A DNA stretch of 64,000 nt from Actinomycetota bacterium (lineage in GTDB: Bacteria > Actinomycetota > Actinomycetes > Actinomycetales > Dermatophilaceae): assembly GCA_020161845.1 (NCBI GenBank), contig JAIUNK010000017.1, positions 29,474-93,473 on the forward strand. The letters are read 5' to 3'. Both the position numbers and the translations under genes were made by a program. The notes beneath the pieces were generated by a model. The model worked only from the letters and a program-made list of their open reading frames with translations. It had not been told where the DNA came from and did no database searches. Positions 17,208 to 24,501 of the stretch are shown here, piece by piece. How positions within the stretch are numbered: the first letter of the stretch is position 1; each line of letters starts with the position of its first letter.

Positions 17208-17584
17208 TCCTGGATGCGTGCGTGGTCATCGCGGCCCTGGACGCCGGCGACCCCCACCACACCGCCGCTGCGGCCCTTCTCGCCGAGCCCGGCGCGTTGC
17301 GCATCCACGAGGTCAACCTCGGCGAAGCTCTGGTGGCCGCCGCCAACGCCGGCCTGCTCGACCAAGTGCGGCGCGACCTGGCGGACGCCGGGATCGAAGA
17401 GGTCCACGGCCCCGGCCACTCGCTGGCGCGGATTCGGGCAGAGACCCGCCTGCGCATGCCGGACTGCTGCGTCCTGCTCGCCGCGGAATCAACCGGCGAC
17501 GACACGATCGCCACCTTCGACCACCGGCTCGCCTCGGTCGCACTCCGCCGCGGACTTCGTGTCCTCCCCGCGAGTGACACGTGA
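17204..17584 (+). CDS. VapC-type PIN-domain toxin
   Basis: The 126-residue product begins MILDACVVIAALDAGDPHH and has the PIN acids: Asp 4, Glu in HEVNLGEALVAA, Asp in RLRMPDCCVLLAA and Asp in IATFDHRLA. GTG start overlaps the antitoxin stop. It is a different lineage from the neighbouring vapC genes. Expected to be a metal-dependent ribonuclease. Confidence 0.9.
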   Translation: MILDACVVIAALDAGDPHHTAAAALLAEPGALRIHEVNLGEALVAAANAGLLDQVRRDLADAGIEEVHGPGHSLARIRAETRLRMPDCCVLLAAESTGDDTIATFDHRLASVALRRGLRVLPASDT

Positions 17585-17601
17585 GCACGGACGACGTACA
17601 G

Positions 17602-17932
17602 TCACCCGCTCCACGGGTTGACCAGCGCCACGCCGTACGGCGCGCAGTCGGCCACATTTCGGGTCGCCACCACCAGTCCATGCACCTGCGCGGTCGCCGC
17701 GATGAACGCATCGCGGTCCGGCGCGGGGCCGGGCACGTGCCGGCCGGCGGCAAGCACGGCCACCCGAGCATCCACCGGGAGCGTCGCGCCCTCAAACGCC
17801 TCGGCCACGCGGGTCAGCCAACGCCGCACGTGCCGGCCCGCGTCATGGTCCCGCCGTTCCACCCGACGTACGCCGATCTCCAACTCGAACAGCGTGATCG
17901 CGCGGATCCGAGCCCGGCTAGCCGCCTATTGG
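17602..17932 (-). pseudogene. N-terminally truncated VapC (PIN) remnant
   Basis: About 105 C-terminal residues of a FitB-like VapC remain: ITLFELEIGVRRVERRD, VLPVDARVA-like LPVDARVAVLAAG, DRDAFIAATAQVHGLVVATR and a normal end VALVNPW. The reading frame is closed by a TAG near 17937, and the N-terminal segment with the first catalytic Asp is gone, replaced by the upstream region of the second RHH/VapC module. This suggests that insertion of the duplicated module deleted it. A shorter ORF starting at 17883 exists but would lack an active site. Confidence 0.75.
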
Positions 17933-17955
17933 GGTGATGGCCGACTTCTCCAGGA

Positions 17956-17987
17956 GGATATGCACATGCTAATGTATGTGCATGTCC
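17956..17987. promoter_or_regulatory. Palindromic operator of the second RHH/VapC module
   Basis: Arms GGATATGCACAT (17956-17967) and ATGTGCATGTCC (17976-17987) pair with one mismatch around GCTAATGT, the same loop as in copy 1. The ATG of the antitoxin is the start of the right arm. Confidence 0.7.
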
Positions 17988-18248
17988 CTGTTGGAACGGC
18001 GGCTGCAGATCCTGCTCGATGGCGCGCGCTACGAGCGGCTGGCGCGCGAGGCCGAGGCCACCGGGCACAGCGTGGCGGCGATCGTGCGCGAGGCCATCGA
18101 CCTGCGCCTCCCCCCGGATCTGGACAAGCGGGCCGAAGCGGGCCGTCGCCTCCTGGAACTCGCGGACCGCACAGGCCAGAGGCCCGAGCCGGACTGGGCA
18201 GAGATCAAGGCGGACATCGAGGCCGACATCACCGCCCGACTTCCGTGA
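17976..18248 (+). CDS. VapB-like ribbon-helix-helix antitoxin (copy 2)
   Basis: The 90-residue product begins MCMSLLERRLQILLDGARYE and differs from copy 1 (16204-16476) at only a few residues (for example ADITARLP instead of ADIEARLP). A second in-frame ATG two codons in could also serve as start. The stop overlaps the toxin GTG. Two almost identical antitoxins 1.8 kb apart could cross-regulate both operators and cross-neutralise both toxins (inference). Confidence 0.88.
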   Translation: MCMSLLERRLQILLDGARYERLAREAEATGHSVAAIVREAIDLRLPPDLDKRAEAGRRLLELADRTGQRPEPDWAEIKADIEADITARLP

Positions 18249-18754
18249 CCGCAGTGACCGCCCTCTTCATCGACAGCAACATTGCCCTGTACGCCGTCGG
18301 CGGCCCCCATCGGCACAAGGCGGCCTGCCGCGACATCCTCGAAGCGGCGACCGCGGGCACGGTGACGCTGCACGCCAGCGTCGAGCTCATCCAGGAAGTC
18401 CTGCACCACCGCCTCCGGATCGATGACCGCGAGACCGCGGTAGCAGCCGCACGATGGCTTACCGACCTGTGCACGGTCCACCCGTTCACCGAGGACGTGG
18501 CCCGGCAGATGCTCGAGCTGGTGGCCACGATGAACATCCGCGGCCGCGACGCCGTACACGCCGCCACCGCCCTCGCCGCCGGCTTCGACCAGATCGTGAC
18601 CGTCGACCCCAACCTCGCCGTACCGGGCTTGACGATCTACCCCTCCCGAGACAGCCTTGCCACGCACCTGACGCGACGACGCCCGCGCCGGCGATCACCT
18701 CCCCCGACGGGTCCGCCGATGACGGACCGCCTCCATCACCGACGTCGTCACTGA
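18245..18754 (+). CDS. VapC PIN-domain toxin (copy 2, extended C-terminus)
   Basis: This 169-residue paralogue of 16473-16898 keeps the four PIN acids (FIDSNIALY, SVELIQEVL, GRDAVHAATAL, VTVDPNLAV) but diverges after VPGL. It then carries about 35 extra basic and proline-rich residues (THLTRRRPRRRSPPPTGPP) before a stop that overlaps the convergent fic gene by 7 bases. The extension probably reflects read-on into flanking DNA after the duplication ended. Confidence 0.88.
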   Translation: MTAVTALFIDSNIALYAVGGPHRHKAACRDILEAATAGTVTLHASVELIQEVLHHRLRIDDRETAVAAARWLTDLCTVHPFTEDVARQMLELVATMNIRGRDAVHAATALAAGFDQIVTVDPNLAVPGLTIYPSRDSLATHLTRRRPRRRSPPPTGPPMTDRLHHRRRH

Positions 18755-19647
18755 GGTCGCAGATGGTCCGGCAGAGGTGGGGTACGACGCCGTGCAGCCG
18801 GACGCAGCGGCGCGGCCACGGTGTCCAGCAGATCGGAGCCCAACCGGCGTTCCGACAGCAGCAGCAGATCGACGATCTCCTGGGCGGCGAACACGACGCT
18901 ACCCCGATCCCGGACCGCGACTCGTCGAACGATGCCGCGCCGCTCCAGCTCCGCAAGGGCGTTGCCGATGGCGACGCGCGAATACGGCCGTTCCTCGCCT
19001 CGACGATCCACGTATCGGATGTGCTTGCGCGCATAGGTCACCGTCAGCACCGGTCGGTCCGCGAGCAGCGCGAGAAGACGTCGCTGCGCCGAATGCGCCC
19101 GTACGCCCTTGGTCCGTTCCGCCCACGACGCCGCGACCGCACCCACCTGGTCCAGCAGATCCGAGGCGACGGTCACCGCGTCCCTTGTCGCGCCGAGGAA
19201 GAACCTCACGAATGACTCGCGGGCGGCCACCGCGTTGCCGCCCTCCCGCGGGTCGTAGCGGTAGGCATTCAGGGCGCGGACGTAGCCGGAGTCCCGATGT
19301 CCCAGGACCACCGAGATGGGCAGCACTCCCCCGCGGACGATCCCTGACCGACCCAGAACGGCCTGAATGAGAGCTCTCCCGGAGCGGCCGTTGCCATCGG
19401 ACCACGGGTGGATCGTCTCGAGCTGTGCATGCGAGAGAGCGGCCTTGACGAGGACCGGATCCGTGCTGGTCTCCAGGTAGGCCACCAGGTCCTCCATGAG
19501 AGCCGGCACATGCTCGGGCAGCGGCGCCACGTAGGCGGCCCGAACCGGACTGCTGCCACCGATCCAGACCAGCCCCCGGCGAAAGCCCGGACGCTCGTGC
19601 GGCAGGAGGGTGGAGTGGAGCGCGTCCACATTGCGGTTGATGAGCAC
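18748..19647 (-). CDS. Fic-family AMP transferase, N-terminally truncated
   Basis: The 299-residue frame has the Fic active-site motif HPWSDGNGRSGR (fits HPFx(D/E)GNGRxxR) and a C-terminal winged helix (SRVAIGNALAELERRGIVRRV). It starts GTG 19647 (MLINRNVDALHSTLLPHERP); a TGA closes the frame about 20 bases further upstream. Usual Fic proteins of this layout have about 80-100 more N-terminal residues, the Fic_N domain, which often holds the inhibitory helix with S/TxxxE(G/N). Loss of that segment would give an unregulated enzyme or a dead gene. Known Fic enzymes transfer AMP to target proteins. Confidence 0.75.
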   Translation of the reverse strand: MLINRNVDALHSTLLPHERPGFRRGLVWIGGSSPVRAAYVAPLPEHVPALMEDLVAYLETSTDPVLVKAALSHAQLETIHPWSDGNGRSGRALIQAVLGRSGIVRGGVLPISVVLGHRDSGYVRALNAYRYDPREGGNAVAARESFVRFFLGATRDAVTVASDLLDQVGAVAASWAERTKGVRAHSAQRRLLALLADRPVLTVTYARKHIRYVDRRGEERPYSRVAIGNALAELERRGIVRRVAVRDRGSVVFAAQEIVDLLLLSERRLGSDLLDTVAAPLRPAARRRTPPLPDHLRPQ

Positions 19648-19754
19648 GGCCGCCGATCTGTCGCCGAAAGTTCAACCTGACCGGGCCAGTGTGAACTTTT
19701 CCGCCGATGGCGCCGCTGGCGGCGGGCGGGAAGCCCGGCGCAGCTCCTGACGCG

Positions 19755-19792
19755 CGAAGGCCCCGCGCGCTGGGCTGCACGCGGGGCCTTCG
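19755..19792. terminator. 13-bp perfect stem-loop between fic and the sigma gene
   Basis: CGAAGGCCCCGCG (19755-19767) pairs exactly with 19780-19792 around a 12-base loop. It lies just beyond the 3' end of the minus-strand sigma gene (stop at 19894) and may terminate that transcript, although no T-run follows. It may also mark the right border of the accessory island. Confidence 0.5.
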
Positions 19793-19893
19793 CCGTACCG
19801 ATGAAACTGTGACCGCGGGAGGGCGCGGGATGTGGGTGGAGCAGGTGGTGCCCGCCGAACGCGGCGTACGCGAACGAACGGCGGAAGAAGGGG

Positions 19894-20808
19894 TCAGGCA
19901 GTCCGGGCCGAGCGCTCGCCGCCGTTGTCCGTGCGCACCCGCGAGGGCGCCTCGGTGGAGGTCGGCATGGAGAGCCGGTCCTTGTACGTCGAGCGGGCCG
20001 CGATCTGGGCGTAGTAGGCCGCCTTGCGACGCGCCACGGCACCACCGGTGTTGACCGGCTCATCGACCATCGCCGGGTCGAGCTGGGCATTCATGCCCTC
20101 GCGCAGCATCTTCAGCGCCTCGGCGCGCATCTGGGAGATCCGGGACTCCGTCACGCCGAGGTCCTCGGCCAGCTCGCGCATCGGCCGGTCCTCGAAGAAG
20201 CAGCCCCGAATGACGACCTGCAGCCGCTCGGGCAGCACCTCGATCGCGTCGCGCAGATAGGCCTGCCGCTCCCGGGCGATCAGCGCCGCCTCCGGGGTGT
20301 CGGCGGTGGACGGCAGCACCGAGTCGGCGCCGACGGTGTCGGTGATGACATCGAGGCGCAGCACCACCGAGGAGTGCAGGTCGGCGTCCAGGCGCTCGAG
20401 ATCAGAGACATCCACGCCCATCGCGGCCGCGGTCTCGGAGTCCGAGGGCCGGCGGCCCAGCTGAGCGGCGAGCTCGTCGTGGACCGCGTCGCGCTTGCGC
20501 ACCTTCGCGCGCAGCGACCGGGTGGCCCAGTCGGCCGAGCGCAGCTCGTCCAGGAGCGCGCCGCGAATACGGCGTACCGCGTAGCGGCCGAAGGGAACCC
20601 CCAACGAGGCGTCGAAAGAACGCGCGGCCATCGCCAGCGCGGCCATTCCGGCGGAGATCAGGTCGTCCGTGTAAACGTGGCCCGGGAGCCGGGAAGAAAT
20701 AGCGCGAACCTCGAAGTACACCAGCGGCAGGTGCTCACGGCACAGATCGTCGACGCCGACCGAAGCGGGAGCGTCCTTGATGGCGGGGATCTCAACAGAA
20801 GCGGTCAC
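19894..20808 (-). CDS. fliA: FliA/WhiG-type flagellar sigma factor (paralogue 1)
   Basis: This 304-residue sigma factor has region 2 (VYTDDLISAGMAALAMAARSF, then VPFGRYAVRRIRGALLDELRSADW), region 3 (RSLRAKVRKRDAVHDELAAQLGRRP) and region 4 (LPERLQVVIRGCFFEDRPMRELAEDLGVTESRISQMRAEAL), the layout of FliA. After region 4 there is a 60-residue extension, AMVDEPVNTGGAVARRKAAYYAQIAARS, shared with the second copy. FliA directs late flagellar genes. The ATG at 20808 is followed by MTASVEIPAIKD. It is about 70-75% identical by eye to the gene at 21922-22809. Confidence 0.92.
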   Translation of the reverse strand: MTASVEIPAIKDAPASVGVDDLCREHLPLVYFEVRAISSRLPGHVYTDDLISAGMAALAMAARSFDASLGVPFGRYAVRRIRGALLDELRSADWATRSLRAKVRKRDAVHDELAAQLGRRPSDSETAAAMGVDVSDLERLDADLHSSVVLRLDVITDTVGADSVLPSTADTPEAALIARERQAYLRDAIEVLPERLQVVIRGCFFEDRPMRELAEDLGVTESRISQMRAEALKMLREGMNAQLDPAMVDEPVNTGGAVARRKAAYYAQIAARSTYKDRLSMPTSTEAPSRVRTDNGGERSARTA

Positions 20809-20906
20809 GAATCAAAGGTAAGGAGGAGGTGAAGAGAGGTTCAAAGCCGGTCCGCATGGTGAGATTCTTCCTAAATCCGCAGGTCACAGCCTCGGGCTTT
20901 GCCAAA

Positions 20907-20938
20907 ACTATACCTCCTTGGACATGCGCTTAGATGCA
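20907..20938 (-). promoter_or_regulatory. Upstream module shared by both sigma genes (copy 1)
   Basis: On the minus strand TGCATCTA, eight bases, GTCCAA, two bases, AGGTATAGT are found with exactly the same spacing as upstream of the second sigma gene (22899-22930). TATAGT is a plausible -10. The module lies about 100 bases upstream of the start codon. Conservation inside otherwise diverged leaders implies a common promoter or regulator site. Confidence 0.6.
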
Positions 20939-21333
20939 TTGCCAGGCCCTGCAAGCCCCCGTCATCGACTATCCACCTGGCCTTTTCATCACCGCGCGCC
21001 CCGACCGGCCCCGGTGGCACTCGGACGTCCAACCGTAAAGCCCACGCCAGGCTCCGCCCCTACCGCGACAGATCCGGGGGAAATCGACCGCTCGCCGCTC
21101 ACCCAATCCGCACGCAAAGAGACTGACGGCGGCCCGGCACGAGCCGAGGCGCGGGCGCAGCGCGACCGGGAATGCCCGAACGGGGCCAAACGAAGAATTC
21201 CGGGGAGACGCCAAGGCCGTCGGGTCGCCCCACGCGACCCGACGGCCTGGCAATCCTGCAACCCGTCGACCTGGCACTGGTTCACCGCACCACACGCCCC
21301 ACGCGTGCGCCAGGTTCGTCGAGGAGGAAGAGC

Positions 21334-21432
21334 GTGACCACTTCGGATCTCGCCGACACCCCCCCATCGTCAGAGCCGGCGGGCCGCTTCAGCGGCTTTA
21401 CTCAAACTTTGCCTTGGCTAACCAACGTTTGA
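21334..21432 (+). CDS. Putative 32-residue peptide between the sigma genes
   Basis: A GTG start preceded by GGAGGAAGAGC (GGAGG six bases upstream) opens a short frame beginning MTTSDLADTPPSSEPAGRFS and ending FTQTLPWLTNV. A long perfect hairpin follows 60 bases after the stop. Polar N-terminal half and aromatic C-terminal half; no family recognised and no obvious modifying enzyme nearby. Strong ribosome site and terminator-like hairpin are the only support. Confidence 0.4.
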   Translation: MTTSDLADTPPSSEPAGRFSGFTQTLPWLTNV

Positions 21433-21492
21433 CCTGCACGGCACCCCGCGGACCGCCCTGTTCCGCCTGTCGACATCTGCCCCCAAACACGA

Positions 21493-21545
21493 CGAGAGCC
21501 TCCTGGTGACGGGGCATCCGCTCGCTCATCACCAGGAGGCTCTCG
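21493..21545. terminator. 17-bp perfect stem-loop
   Basis: CGAGAGCCTCCTGGTGA (21493-21509) pairs exactly with 21529-21545 around a 19-base loop. It lies downstream of the 32-residue ORF. No T-run, so it could be a terminator, an RNA-stabilising hairpin or a protein-binding palindrome. Confidence 0.5.
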
Positions 21546-21604
21546 GTAAGCCAGTCGGGGGGCCTGGCCGGGCGCGTACGCCCTTTCCGTGAACCACGGA
21601 GCGG

Positions 21605-21677
21605 TGGGGACCACTCCGGTCCAACTTGTCGGGACGGCTGGGGACCATCCCTGTGGCGCCTCGGCGGCTGGGGACCA
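21605..21677 (+). repeat. Three TGGGGACCA repeats in the sigma intergenic region
   Basis: TGGGGACCA occurs at 21605, 21639 and 21669, the last two as GGCTGGGGACCA, with a weaker fourth (GGCTGGGGAACCT) near 21767. The stretch 21546-21921 has no convincing gene. The repeats could be binding sites, but this is not shown by anything else. Confidence 0.4.
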
Positions 21678-21921
21678 CCTCCGCGCCGGTGCCGGATCCC
21701 GTCCTGGGAGAGACGGTGTTCCGGCGTTCGCGACCGGTGGGGGCCGGTCGCTGCTGGGCCGTCCGAGGCTGGGGAACCTCAGTGGGCCCGGGCCGCCGGC
21801 CGGAGCCGGTGGCCGTCGGCGGCACCGCGTATCAGCGGCGCGCCGGGATAGAAGCCTGTTCTGTTCTTATGTTCTTTATCGGCGGAGGGGGCGGCAATGT
21901 GAGTTTTTCCCGGACGATAGT

Positions 21922-22809
21922 TCAAGCCGTACGACCGACTCGGCGCTGCTCCGGATCGTCCTCGGGGATTGCGGTCAGCCGGTCCCGGTACGACGAGCGC
22001 GCGGCGATCTGGGCGTAATAGGCGGCCTTGCGCCGAGCCACGGCGCCCCCGGTGTTGTCCGGCTCGTCGACCATCGCGGGATCCAGCTGGCTGTTGAGCC
22101 CCTCCCGCAGCATGCGCAGGGCCTCGGCCCGCATCTGGCTGATCCGGGACTCCGTGACCCCGAGGCGGTCCGCGAGCTCGCGCATCGGACGGTCGTCGAA
22201 GAAGCAGCCCCGGACCACCGCCCGCAGCCGCTCCGGCAGCGCGTCGACGGCATCGCGCAGGTAGGCCTGACGCTCCCGGAGCACCATCTGGGCCTCGGGG
22301 GTGTCGTCCGTGGCCGGCAGCACGGCGTCGGCGCCGACGGCATCGGTGATGACGTCCAGGCGCAGCACCACCGAGGCGTGCAGGTCGACCTCCAGGCGGC
22401 TGAGCTCGCCGACCTCGACGCCCATCGCCGCGGCGGTCTCGGCATCCGTCGGGCGCCGACCCAGCCGCGCGGCCAGCTCGTCGTGGATCGCGTCGCGGCG
22501 GCGCACCTTCGCGCGCAGCGAGCGCGTGGCCCAGTCCGCGCTGCGCAGCTCGTCCAGGAGGGCGCCGCGAATGCGCCGTACGGCGTAGCGGCCGAACGGC
22601 ACACCCACCCCCGGATCGAAGCTGCGCGCTGCCAGCACGAGCGCCGCCATCCCGGCCGACACCAGATCGTCGGTATATACGTGGCCGGGTAGCCGCGCGG
22701 AGATGGCGCGAACTTCGAAGTGCACCAACGGAAGATGCGCGCGGCACAACTCGTCGATGGAAGTCGTCGAGTCGTTCGCGGGCGCGCTGGAGTCGATTGA
22801 AGCGGTCAC
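21922..22809 (-). CDS. fliA: FliA/WhiG-type flagellar sigma factor (paralogue 2)
   Basis: This 295-residue paralogue starts MTASIDSSAPANDSTTSIDE and carries the same regions: HVYTDDLVSAGMAALVLAAR, GRYAVRRIRGALLDELRSADW, RSLRAKVRRRDAIHDELAAR and LPERLRAVVRGCFFDDRPMR with GVTESRISQMRAEALRML. It shares the AVARRKAAYYAQIAARS extension with paralogue 1. The start lies 295 bases from the divergent flgN gene. The two paralogues differ mainly at the extreme ends and in region 3; they may recognise overlapping flagellar promoters at different times (inference). Confidence 0.92.
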   Translation of the reverse strand: MTASIDSSAPANDSTTSIDELCRAHLPLVHFEVRAISARLPGHVYTDDLVSAGMAALVLAARSFDPGVGVPFGRYAVRRIRGALLDELRSADWATRSLRAKVRRRDAIHDELAARLGRRPTDAETAAAMGVEVGELSRLEVDLHASVVLRLDVITDAVGADAVLPATDDTPEAQMVLRERQAYLRDAVDALPERLRAVVRGCFFDDRPMRELADRLGVTESRISQMRAEALRMLREGLNSQLDPAMVDEPDNTGGAVARRKAAYYAQIAARSSYRDRLTAIPEDDPEQRRVGRTA

Positions 22810-22898
22810 ATGTCCACGTTAAGCAACGACGTGGAATGTCCGAACTGTGTCGCCCACAGTCTGAGAATGCGCAGGTCAGAGCGCTCTTCTTTACCTTC

Positions 22899-22930
22899 AC
22901 TATACCTATTTGGACGGTCGTCTAGATGCA
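22899..22930 (-). promoter_or_regulatory. Upstream module shared by both sigma genes (copy 2)
   Basis: Minus strand TGCATCTA, eight bases, GTCCAA, two bases, AGGTATAGT, identical in spacing to 20907-20938. A further short match, GCAGGTCA, lies between the module and both genes. The 295-bp region 22810-23104 also has to contain the flgN promoter on the other strand. Confidence 0.6.
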
Positions 22931-23104
22931 ACGCGGACGATCGACCGACCAGCTCTCGTGGCCACCAAGAATTCCGCCGACCGGGCCGACACGAATCAGC
23001 CGAGAACCCTGCGTTCTGGCGCAGATCGGCCAATCCCGCACGAAAGCAGCTCAGTTCCGCCGCGGCCGAGACGATTGGGCACCCGTGATGGAGAGGAGTC
23101 CTGT

Positions 23105-23620
23105 GTGACCGACCCCAAAAACGACAGAGCTCAGCTCGCCCTGTCGAATCTGTCGACCGGCCTCTGGCGCATTCAGGAACTTCTCGAGACGCTGCTCTAC
23201 CAGCTGGAGGTGCAGAGCGTGCTCATCGAGACCGGCCGGTCCCGCTGGCTCGGCCGCTCCACCAGCGACATCGAGACGGTGATCGAGTCCCTGCGGGAGA
23301 CCGAGCTGCTGCGGGCCGTCGACGCCACCCCCGTCTGCGACCTCCTCGGGCTCCCGGCGGACACCCCGCTGAGCGAGATCGCGAAGGCCGCCCCGGCTCC
23401 CTGGGATCACGTCCTGGAGGAACACCGCGTGGCGCTGTCCAATGCCACCCACGAACTCTCCCAGCTCTCGCGCACCAACGGCGAAATGCTGGAGATCTCC
23501 TACCGGGCGGTGCAGGACACCCTGGACCGGTTCAACCACGCCCCGGAGGGCGCGACCTATACCGCGCGCGGGTCCCGCGAGAACGCCCGCGGCCACCACC
23601 TCATCGACCACGTCGGCTGA
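23105..23620 (+). CDS. flgN: FlgN-family flagellar chaperone
   Basis: The 171-residue, mostly helical protein starts MTDPKNDRAQLALSNLSTGL (GTG 23105, AGGAG six bases upstream) and shows the FlgN pattern: a long amphipathic helix LWRIQELLETLLYQLEVQSVL, then TGRSRWLGRSTSDIETVIESL and a C-terminal helix SYRAVQDTLDRFN. FlgN protects the hook-junction proteins FlgK and FlgL before export. It heads flgN-fliW-csrA on the plus strand. The family is weakly conserved in sequence, so assignment rests partly on context. Confidence 0.8.
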   Translation: MTDPKNDRAQLALSNLSTGLWRIQELLETLLYQLEVQSVLIETGRSRWLGRSTSDIETVIESLRETELLRAVDATPVCDLLGLPADTPLSEIAKAAPAPWDHVLEEHRVALSNATHELSQLSRTNGEMLEISYRAVQDTLDRFNHAPEGATYTARGSRENARGHHLIDHVG

Positions 23621-23692
23621 CCAGCCGCACCTGTTGCACTGTTCGCCCCCGGTGCGCCAGCCGCGCCGGGCCCGACCCGAGGGAGAAAGTCC

Positions 23693-24097
23693 ATGACCAT
23701 GACCGCCGAGCCCACCACCTCCTCCGTCACCCTGCACCTGCCCACCGGCATGGTCGGATTCCCCGAGTCCACCGAGTTCTCGCTGTCCGAGATCGAGTCC
23801 GGGGTCTACGAGATGCTCAGCGTGGCCGACCAGGAGTTCGGCTTCGTCGTGATCGAGCCCGACACCTACTTCCCGGACTACAGCCCGGTGATCGACCCGG
23901 CCACGGCCCAGCGCTTGGGCATCGCCTCGGCGGACGACGCGCTGATGCTGCTGGTCGTCAACATCGGCACCGATGGCGAGCCGCCGGTGGCCAACCTGCT
24001 GGCACCGATCGTCGTCAACCGGGCCACGAAGACCGCGACACAGGTCGTGTTGGCCGACCAGGACTACCCCCTCCGTGGGACGATTCCCCTGCGCTGA
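23693..24097 (+). CDS. fliW: Flagellar assembly factor FliW
   Basis: This 134-residue FliW has the family pattern LPTGMVGFPESTEFSLSEI, FGFVVIEPDTYFPDYSPVID, LMLLVVNIG and ANLLAPIVVNRATKTATQVV. FliW binds flagellin and, when released by secretion, binds CsrA and relieves its repression of flagellin mRNA. The gene has a GAGGGAGAAAG ribosome site before the ATG. csrA follows after 60 bases, the classical gene pair. Confidence 0.96.
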   Translation: MTMTAEPTTSSVTLHLPTGMVGFPESTEFSLSEIESGVYEMLSVADQEFGFVVIEPDTYFPDYSPVIDPATAQRLGIASADDALMLLVVNIGTDGEPPVANLLAPIVVNRATKTATQVVLADQDYPLRGTIPLR

Positions 24098-24157
24098 CAT
24101 AGGATTTCAGCTCACGCACGTGCGCGTGCGGCGTCCCTCGACGTAAAGGAGCACCCC

Positions 24158-24490
24158 GTGCTCGTGCTCAGCCGCAGACCTCAGCAGTCCCTGCTGATCG
24201 GCAACGACGTCGTCGTGACGGTGCTCGAAGTCAACGGCGACACGGTGCGCATCGGCATCTCCGCGCCGCCCGAGGTGGACATCCACCGCGAAGAGGTCTA
24301 CCTCGACCTGAAGAAGTCGAATGCCGCCGCGGCGGCCACCCCCGGCGCCGCGGCCGCCTTGTCGAGGCGCATCCGCGGCACCAAGCCGGACGCCAAGGAC
24401 GCCAAGGCTCCGGTGGACGCCGCGGCGGCCAAGACCGGCCGGAGCCGCGCGCAGGCCGACCCGGAGCCGGGCGACTCGACGGCGGACTGA
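24158..24490 (+). CDS. csrA: Translational regulator CsrA with Ala-rich C-terminal extension
   Basis: The first 50 residues are canonical CsrA: MLVLSRRPQQSLLIGNDVVV, VLEVNGDTVRIGISAPPEVD and IHREEVYLDL. CsrA binds GGA motifs in mRNA leaders. At 110 residues it is longer than the usual 60-80 because of an extension of Ala/Lys/Asp (AAAATPGAAAALSRRIRGTK onward) with no recognised fold. GTG start 24158 with AAAGGAG upstream; the GGA of that site and a CGCACGTGCG palindrome at 24115-24124 could mediate autoregulation. Confidence 0.95.
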   Translation: MLVLSRRPQQSLLIGNDVVVTVLEVNGDTVRIGISAPPEVDIHREEVYLDLKKSNAAAAATPGAAAALSRRIRGTKPDAKDAKAPVDAAAAKTGRSRAQADPEPGDSTAD

Positions 24491-24501
24491 GGGCAGCCGC
24501 C

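Noticed and set aside
15004-19800. CRISPR array in the accessory island
   Set aside because: No series of regularly spaced identical repeats; the repeats seen are paired palindromes and a duplicated gene module.
21876-21883. GCCGATAA on the minus strand, identical to the FliA -10 consensus
   Set aside because: No TAAA -35 at the proper distance, and it lies downstream of a sigma gene with no gene behind it.
21626-22018. Plus-strand frame next to the second sigma gene as a gene
   Set aside because: Runs antisense into the sigma gene, has no ribosome site or recognisable pattern, and contains the TGGGGACCA repeats.
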